From positions 11,151,016 through 11,215,015 of the forward strand of contig JAMXIF010001195.1 of assembly GCA_028583685.1 (NCBI GenBank): 64,000 nucleotides of DNA, read 5' to 3'. The position numbers were made by a program, and so were the translations under genes. Positions 57,062-64,000 of this stretch are shown here, piece by piece; within the stretch, counting starts at the first letter, position 1; the number at the start of each line of letters is the position of its first letter. The stretch is from Petaurus breviceps papuanus. Its lineage: Eukaryota > Chordata > Mammalia > Diprotodontia > Petauridae. A model generated the notes under the pieces. The model had not been told where the DNA came from. It saw only the letters and a list, made by a program, of their open reading frames with translations, and made no database searches.

Positions 57062-58934
57062 AAAATGTATCCTTCAATGCAGCTGGAATTTCGTAGAAGA
57101 TTTTGTATACCATCTTACTCAGTAGGCCCAAATGTAGTGTTTCAATTAGCTTCCACATGACCTTGGGAAATGTCTAAGAATTTTCTCTTTCCTAACAGCC
57201 TGTCAATGTTTCTATACATATAGGATCACAAGTTCAAGAAAGACAATTCTCTGAGTCACCAACTGAACTCTCGAGGTGTATTAATATAAATGAATTCATT
57301 TGCCTGTCACTTTATCCTTCATTCCTATAGCCATGAGGGAAAACTGTAAGCAATAGAACAACAAATGTAAGAAGTGAATACATATACATTATATTTATAT
57401 TGTAATTGTTCATCCTTGATTCTGTATTAAGCAATTGGAAGAGGACCGTATCTTATTCATATCTATACATCCTGCAACACTTAATTCAATGAATTACTCA
57501 TAGTAAAAGCATTTTATATGCATCACCTGATATGAATGCATTGATTTGCTATGAATAAGATGATAGTATGCAAACATACTCATCCCATTAGTAGCAAACA
57601 CACTGTTTCAAATGGTTCTGCTTTCTTCTGAAAAAAAAAAGCCATTCAAAATATTTTTTGCACATTTTGAATTTCAAGTGCTAATTAAATAAAAAGCATG
57701 GTTTTTGAAAGTCGATTTTTCCCCCCAACGTGGTAATAGTAGACAGATGTTGCTACATATATATTGTGCTTTAAAGTCACTTGCAACACAGTATGCCAAA
57801 TACTTTACAGTCACTTTTTCTGGTTCAATGAAAAAAAATCCTATGCATGTGTACTAGCAAAGAGGCACTCTTAATCAACAGCACATTAATATCACATGTT
57901 GCAAAGAGCAAAAAAAATCATATGGATTTCATTTACATGTCCAAATGTATATATTTTATTTAAAGGGATATAATGGAAATATTTCTTTATAGTAGCTTAA
58001 TTATTTCCATTAACCTGCCCAGTGAAATTAAAAGGGTCAGGAAAAGGCCATCCAGAGTAAGCTTCTTTTAAATTCATGCCATGGATTAATCAGCTATCCA
58101 GATATTTCTAAACTGCACATTAAATAAAAAACCCAATTATCAAAGAATCATTAGGTTAGAATGAATCAAGGAAATTCTTCCAGTTTATTTCTGTGCCTAT
58201 AAAAATGTATTATAAGCCTGGTCTTTCAAAATCTCGAGTGTATGTTAAACAGTATCTGGTCATCCTTAAATTTTCTTCCAAAATTTTTTTTTCACTATTG
58301 TCCCCCCAGCCAGAAACAAAGTTCCCATTGTTGCGCTCTAGCCACTATTTCCTCTTGATTAATGAGAACAAGATCCAGAATAGAATGGTACGATTTTTTG
58401 TACTTTAACCTTTTGAAAGATGAAATTACTATTTAAGCAAGTAAAGAAAGTATTAGATTCTCTGTTTTTAGCTATAGCCGGTGTTTTCTCATCACATATT
58501 TTGAGAATGATGGTATATTCCAACACTATTAAGTTCAGATCATTTCCACAGAAAATACTATGTATGCTCTCTTTAAAAATACACATAAAATAATCCACAA
58601 GAAGAAATATATCTAACACAGTCCCACATTCAAAGTGCTCATATCACTGCATGACAGAACCGCTAGCACACTCGTGGAAGTTGGAATGGGAGGAGGAAGG
58701 GAAAAGGGGACACAGGTTTTCCCTTTGGTATCTCTTATCTTCCCAAGGATGCCATCCCTGAATGTCAGTGATGCCCTTTTTGCCCTACAGAGTACTTTCC
58801 AACAAATACCGAAACAGATTCCCTGACAACATACATTTCCTGAAGACAGTTGAGTAGAATTGCCTAATAACATGATTATGAGTGATGGCAAAGCACTTTT
58901 CATTGCTTTATTTTATTTATTTATTAATGGAAAG
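57062..58934. other. Unassigned 1.9-kb stretch
   Basis: AT-rich, free of recognisable repeats from about 57500 to 58900, with only short unrecognised frames. A repeat-poor block like this among dense repeats could be conserved non-coding sequence; the sequence alone cannot show it. Confidence 0.4.
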
Positions 58935-59178
58935 TGTTGTTCAGTCTTTTTTCAATTATGTTTGACTCTTGGTGACCCAACTTAAGGGCTTTATTGGCAA
59001 AGAGAGTGCAGTGGTTTGCCATTTCCTCTCCAGCTCATTTTACAGATGAGGCAAACAGGGTTAAGTGACTTCTCAGGGTCACACATTTGGCAAGTGTCTG
59101 AGGCAAGATCAGAATTTAGGAAACTGTCTTCCTGACTCCAGGCCAGGCACTCAATCCACTGCACCACCTACCTGCTCC
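58935..59178 (-). mobile_element. tRNA-SINE with RTE-type 3' tail and duplication
   Basis: Reversed order: TGTTGTTCAGTCTTTTTTCA..GTTTGCCATTTCCTCTCCAG CTCATTTTACAGATGAGGCA..CTTCCTGACTCCAGGCCAGG..CACCACCTACCTGCTCC. Flanks TATTAATGGAAAG (58922-58934) and TATTAATGAAAAG (59179-59191) match at 12 of 13. Confidence 0.93.
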
Positions 59179-59429
59179 TATTAATGAAAAGCAATTCACT
59201 TCAATTCAATTCAACAACCGTTTATCATATCCTATTTGGAATTCATTGCATAAATATAAAATTCTGGTTTAAAGCTATTTTTTTTGTTCTGAATGCCTTT
59301 TTACTTTTCCCTATGCTTGTTATGTAAAGAGATCGTTTCTTATTATTTTGTTTTGCTGAATTTCTCAAACAAAAATTTCTATTCATATTTAAAAATATTT
59401 TTCTAGTCCATTTATTAATGGATTTTTAG

Positions 59430-61192
59430 GGGGGCAGTCTAAGAGCAAGGATTTGCTTGAGATCTACCCCAAACCGCTCCAAATACCTGTAAAAAAACTC
59501 TAAACAAATTCTATAGCTATAGAATGCACAAAATGTCAGAGTGAAACACATCTCCAGCACAAGACAGCATGTAAGACTGAGAAAAAGTGTCTATCTCACC
59601 AGCACAGATGAGACTGGAGCAGGCCTCATGGGACTGAATCACTGGCAGCTATGGTGGTTTCCAGGTTTTTCAATCCATAAAATCCAAAGACAGCATAGAA
59701 GAACAGTGGGAAAACTATGTTAGACCTTGGTGAAAGAAGAGCTTTGTCCGGCTAGTTTGGGTCTCAGCCCCAGGTCAGCAGTGGCGGTGGTGTCATTGGG
59801 GGGTAGCAGCAGTAGCGGCTGTGTCTAGAGCTCTGGGCCCACAGATGGTGGAGGATCAAGTGGTTAATACAAAAACCCTGAAGCCTGGGACTGTATACCT
59901 TTCCCCATCCCTATTCCCACTAAAAGCAGAGTCCTACCTTGACAATGAAATAGAAAGTCAAATATTTGTCTGGGAACATGAGCAAACAGCCCACCCCCCA
60001 ACAAAGAAACAACAACTAAAAAAACATGACACTATAGAATCTTACTTTGGTGACAAAGATCAAAACATACAACCAGAAGAAGACAACAAAGTCAAAGCTT
60101 CAGCATAAAAGCCTCCCAGAAAAGTTTTGAATTGGTCGTAGGTCATGGAAGAACTTAAAAAAGAATTTTGAAAATCAAGTAAAAGAAGTAGAGGAAAAAT
60201 TGTGAAGAGAAATAAGAATGATGCAAGAAAATCATGAAAAATGAGTCAATAAATTGCTAAAGAACACTCAAAAATATGGAAGAATATAATACCTTAAAAA
60301 TTAGACTAACCCAAATGGCAAAAGGGGTCCAAAAAGCCAATGAATAGAAGAATGCCTTTAAAAGCAGAACTGACCAGATGGAAAAGGAGGACCAAAAACT
60401 CAGTGAAGAAAATAATTCCTTCAAAATTAGAGTGGAATAAATGGAAGTCAATGACTTTATGAGAAATAAAGAAATTATAAAATAGAACCAAAAGGATGAA
60501 AAAAATAGAAGACAATGTGAAATACATCATTGGAGAAAACACTGACTTGGAAAATAGATCTGGGAGAGATAATTAAAAAACTGTTGAATTGCCTGAAAGC
60601 TATGATCAAAAAAAGAGCCTAGACATCACCTTTCAAGTCAAATGGCACTGATATTCTAGAAGCAGAGGGTAAAGTAGAAATCAGAAGACTCCACTGATTG
60701 CCTCCTGAAAGAGATCCCAAAAAGAAAACTCCTAGGAATATTGTGGCCAAATTCTGGAGTTCCCAGGTCAAGGAAAAAATATTGCAAGCAGTCAGAAAGA
60801 AACAATTGGAGTGTTTGAGAAAATATAATAAGGATAACACAAGATCTAGCAAATTGTCCCTTCAGGGACTGAAGGGTTTGGAATTTGATATTCCAGAGCA
60901 CAGAGAAGCTAGAATTAAAACCAAGAGTCATCTACCCTGCAAAACTGAGTAGAATCCTTCATTGGAAAAATGAATATTCAATAAAACACAGGACTTCCAA
61001 ACATTTTTGCTGAAAAAATCAGAGCTGAATAAAAATTTGACTTTCAAATGCAAGAATCAAGAGAATCATGAAAAGGTAAACAGGAAAGAGAAATAGTAAG
61101 GGACTTATTAAAGTTGAACTGTTTACATTCCTACATGGAAAGCTGATATTTGTAACTAATGGGACCTTTCTCAGATTTAGGGTATTTGGAGG

Positions 61193-61238
<46 letters not shown>

Positions 61239-62083
61239 GTAGGTAGATAGATTGGTAGGTAGATGGCATAGGGTGAGTTGAATATGAAGGGATGATATAA
61301 AAAAAAGAAAATTAACAGGTGAGAGGACTATATTGGGAGAAGGAGAAAGGGAGAGATAGAATAGGGTAAATTATCTCACATTAAAAAAGCAATAAAAAGG
61401 TTTCACAATGGAAGGAAAGAGAGTAGAGGTGAGAGGGAATGACTGAACCTTGCTCTCATCAGATTTGGCTAAAGGAGGGAATAACACACACACTCAATCA
61501 GGTTTCTTACCCTACTGGAAAGTAAGAGGGAAGGAGATAAGAGGGAAATACATGATAAAAATGAGGGCAAATTGGGGGAGGGCATAATCAGAAGCAAACA
61601 GATTTTTGGAAAGGGATAGGGTCAAAGGAGAGAATAGAATAAGTAGGGGGCAAGATAGAATGGAGGGAAATATAGTTAGTCTTTCACAACATGACTATAA
61701 TGAAAGTGTTTTGCATAAATATACATGTATAACCTATCTTGAATCCCTTGGTTTCTCAATGAGCGTAGGTGGGGAGGGAGGAAGAGAGAGAATTTGGAAT
61801 TCAAAGTTTTAAAAACAAATGTTAGAGCTTGTTTCTTACATGCAACTGAGAAATAAAATATATAGGCAATAGGGTTTGGAAATCTATCTTGCCCTACAAG
61901 AAAATAGGGGAAAGGGGATAAGATGGGGCATGATAGAAGGGAGAGCAGACTGGGGGAAGGAGTAATCATAACGCTTGCCATCTTGGGGTGGAGGGAGGGA
62001 AGAGATGGGGAGACAATTTGGAACTCAAAATCTTGTTCAGATAAATGTTGAAAACTAAAAATAAATTGACAACAACAAAAAAA
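59430..62083 (+). mobile_element. HAL1 copy F, full length, older
   Basis: Starts GGGGGGCAGTCTAAGAGCAA, a decayed HAL1 5' end aligning with copy B through TTTGCTTGAGATC..CCTGTAAAAAAACTCTAAAC. ORF1 region spans about 60060-61070; the 3' UTR has two purine-rich blocks (61300-61800 and 61840-62040), a (GT)n tract (61195-61237), and a final A-rich tail. No ORF2. No clear target-site duplication found. Confidence 0.88.
60060..61070 (+). pseudogene. HAL1 ORF1 of copy F, broken
   Basis: Coiled coil and RRM pieces are spread over three frames (for example GENTDLENRSGRDN near 60530-60570). The longest clean piece is 60698-60952, PPERDPKKKTPRNIVAKFWS SQVKEKILQAVRKKQLE, the start of the C-terminal domain. 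Many stops and frameshifts; more decayed than copies A and E. Confidence 0.8.
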
Positions 62084-62249
62084 GAAAGAAATCTTTGCTT
62101 GACTGATGACATGGAGAGATAGGACAGCCAAAAGCAAACTAGACTGAGAATCTTACCTCCTAAGAAAAGTCTTTTGGAAAAGAATTTTGGAAGGTTTAAA
62201 AAATATCCCCTCATAGATGAGCTTTCCTATCTTCCATGTGTATATTTTT

Positions 62250-63062
62250 GTGTATAAATACTCACATCTTCTTTCTATATATCCATATAGATGAGCATTA
62301 ATATGTGATCTTTATAAATTGTATGAATTTTTAAAAATTGACTTTTATGTTTGTCAAATGCTACATCAATTGTATACTTAATGCTTTGTAATATACTTTA
62401 AGATCTGGTATATATCTCATTATTTTTCACCTTCTAGAGCTCCAAATGAATGTTGCTATTATTTTGCCTAAATCTATTTTTTTCTAATAAGTTTGTTGTT
62501 ATGACACTCATTGTAAATTGATTCTATTTTGTTGTGACCTAGCCACAGAATATTTATATTCCTTTATTTATATGAAAGTTGTTTTATAACTGTATTTATG
62601 CCAGTCCTCTGTGTCTTGGCAGGTTAACTCCCAGATACATCACTCATTTTATTCTTGTCTTAAATGGAATTTTTCTTCCTATAGATTTTGCTGATAATAT
62701 TCAGAAATGTTGATTTTTACTCCATGGATTTATTTTGTATCTTTATACAAAGCAAATACTTGGCAGAAGTTATAATTGTCTCCAATATCATAACATCTGC
62801 TCATGGAGATAATTTTGTCTCCTCTTCGCTAATGCTAATTTCATTAATTTCCTTTTTCTCACCATTGCTATCTATACCTGCCATTTATAGCACTATGTTA
62901 AATAATAGAGGAGATAATGCTTATCATATTGCCTTATTCTGACCTAACTGGGAAAGCTTTCAGTATTTTTTCATTACAAGTAATGGTAGATCCTGATATT
63001 AGATAGATGTTTTTGATCATATTTAGAAAATGAATTTATACCTTTCTATTCCTGGTTTTTTT
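62250..63062 (-). mobile_element. L1 ORF2 fragment (reverse transcriptase and following region)
   Basis: The minus strand translates in pieces to L1 ORF2 motifs after the RT active site: the KINISEYYQQ-like segment, then IPFKTRIK and YLGVNLPRH (about 62680-62620). Plus-strand CTCCCAGATACATCACTCAT..TTAAATGGAATTTTTCTTCC is the usual reversed L1 sequence. Frames are broken throughout. Confidence 0.8.
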
Positions 63063-63074
63063 TACATAAACAAT

Positions 63075-63490
63075 AGATCTGACCATGTCACTTTCCTTAA
63101 GAAGTTCCAGGGGTTCCTTCTTGTGTCTAGGATAAAATATAAATTCCTCTTCTTGACTTGTATAGTCTTTCACAGTCTGACTCCAACCTACCTTTCCAAA
63201 ATTACTGCTCATTAATCTCAAAATTAACATCATTATGGCTGGTCATTCTTTGTGCACAACATTCCATCTCCTGTTGCTATGTCTTTATTCAAGTAAGGCC
63301 TAGAATGGAAGTCTTTCTCACTACTGCCTTTTAGAACCCCTGATTTTCTTCAAAACTTAACTCATAGCAGAGTCTCTCAGATGAGGCATTTCTTGTTCCC
63401 TGCCACCATTTATTGATCCCCACTTCAGTCCCAACACAGAAAATTATTTTGCACACATTGGTTCATATTTTATATTTATATATCAATAAA
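63075..63490 (+). mobile_element. L2 3' region
   Basis: GATCTGACCATGTCACTTTC..CTAGGATAAAATATAAATTC CTC..CAGTCTGACTCCAACCTACC TTTCC..CAGATGAGGCATTTCTTGTT CCCTGCC follows the L2 order closely. Confidence 0.88.
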
Positions 63491-63620
63491 TGAATGAATA
63501 AAAACACATTAAGTAATAACTTTGTGTCATGCAGAGTGCTAAGCAGTGGGATACAAATTCAAAAGACACACAGTCCCTGACCTCAAGAAGCTTACATTGT
63601 AATGGGGTAGGACAAAATAT
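63491..63620 (-). mobile_element. L2 3' end, inverted
   Basis: TGAATGAATAAAAACACATT..GCAGAGTGCTAAGCAGTGGG ATACAAATTCAAAAGACACA CAGTCCCTGACCTCAAGAAG CTTACATTGTAATGGGG is the reversed L2 terminus, joined tail to tail with the L2 at 63075-63490. Confidence 0.85.
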
Positions 63621-64000
63621 AAAAAGAAATTATTTCTAGGAAACAGAGTTTTCTTCTGGAAAGTCACAACAATGTTTAGTGAAGTCAAAAAGTAATGATT
63701 AGCATGTTGTTTCCAAACACAATGGTTGTGTTGATTTGATTACAGGTCTCAAAGCAAGAGATAGGTATGGGGAACATGCAGGAAGATATATAGTAACAGA
63801 AACCAGAAGAGCAAGGATAAGAAAAAGAAGGATAAGATGGAATGCTCAGCATAAATTTCAGTACTTACCAAGATGGTCCAAATCCATTAAAGCAAACAAA
63901 CAAACCATAGTTTGTCTGGAGGGAATCTATGGACGATTTCTGGAGGTGGGGACGGGTGTCTGTACCACTTGCTTCATTACTAATATGTTATGATATAGTC
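63621..64000. other. Unassigned stretch
   Basis: A plus frame of 85 codons (63736-63993) rich in R and K is unrecognised and is probably chance. Nothing else seen. Confidence 0.4.

Overview
The window looks like non-coding genomic DNA from a marsupial. The case rests on the repeats: many copies of an ORF1-only L1 relative (HAL1), a BovB-like RTE LINE, tRNA-derived SINEs with an RTE-type 3' tail, marsupial-type L1 3' ends, and older mammalian MIR and L2 fossils. No 7SL-derived Alu/B1-type SINE family is seen; the only 7SL sequences are two pseudogenes. Species cannot be fixed from the sequence alone. I found no exon, promoter or RNA gene of a host gene that I could defend. The longer open frames are either LINE ORF pieces or chance frames in low-complexity, SINE or LTR sequence.

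Layout. 1-3955: two HAL1 copies on the minus strand, one apparently inserted in the other. 4862-5965: a TA-flanked terminal-inverted-repeat transposon next to a 530-bp pentanucleotide array whose strand sense flips in the middle. 6050-11080: mostly unassigned sequence, several microsatellites and a palindromic hAT-type MITE. 11815-15110: L2 fossils split by two solo LTRs, one carrying a 40-bp hairpin minisatellite. 15340-19835: an L1 3' end split by a 3.3-kb BovB-like RTE, itself hit by a SINE. 20172-24485: microsatellites (one with a 10-N gap) and MIRs, one split by a solo LTR. 24505-30212: two nested HAL1 copies with a clear target-site duplication. 32330-35705: an older HAL1 copy hit by a SINE pair and a solo LTR.

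35715-45272: scattered MIRs, an old hAT element, a 7SL fragment, L1 and L2 ends, an LTR and a HAL1 3' end. 45330-48183: a full-length HAL1 on the plus strand with a perfect 12-bp target-site duplication. 48673-59178: SINEs, L1 ends and a near full-length 7SL pseudogene. 59430-62083: another full-length-looking HAL1. 62250-63620: L1 ORF2 and L2 fragments.

How the parts relate. HAL1 has an L1-like 5' end and an L1-like ORF1 but no ORF2, so it must have relied on L1 machinery. The tRNA-SINEs carry sequence from the RTE ends and were probably moved by it. L1, RTE and the parasites of each are all present. The most unusual structures are the flipped pentanucleotide array, the covarying hairpin minisatellite, the duplicated purine-rich 3' UTR of HAL1, and a SINE with a short 3' transduction. 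I did not find a clearly new biological system.
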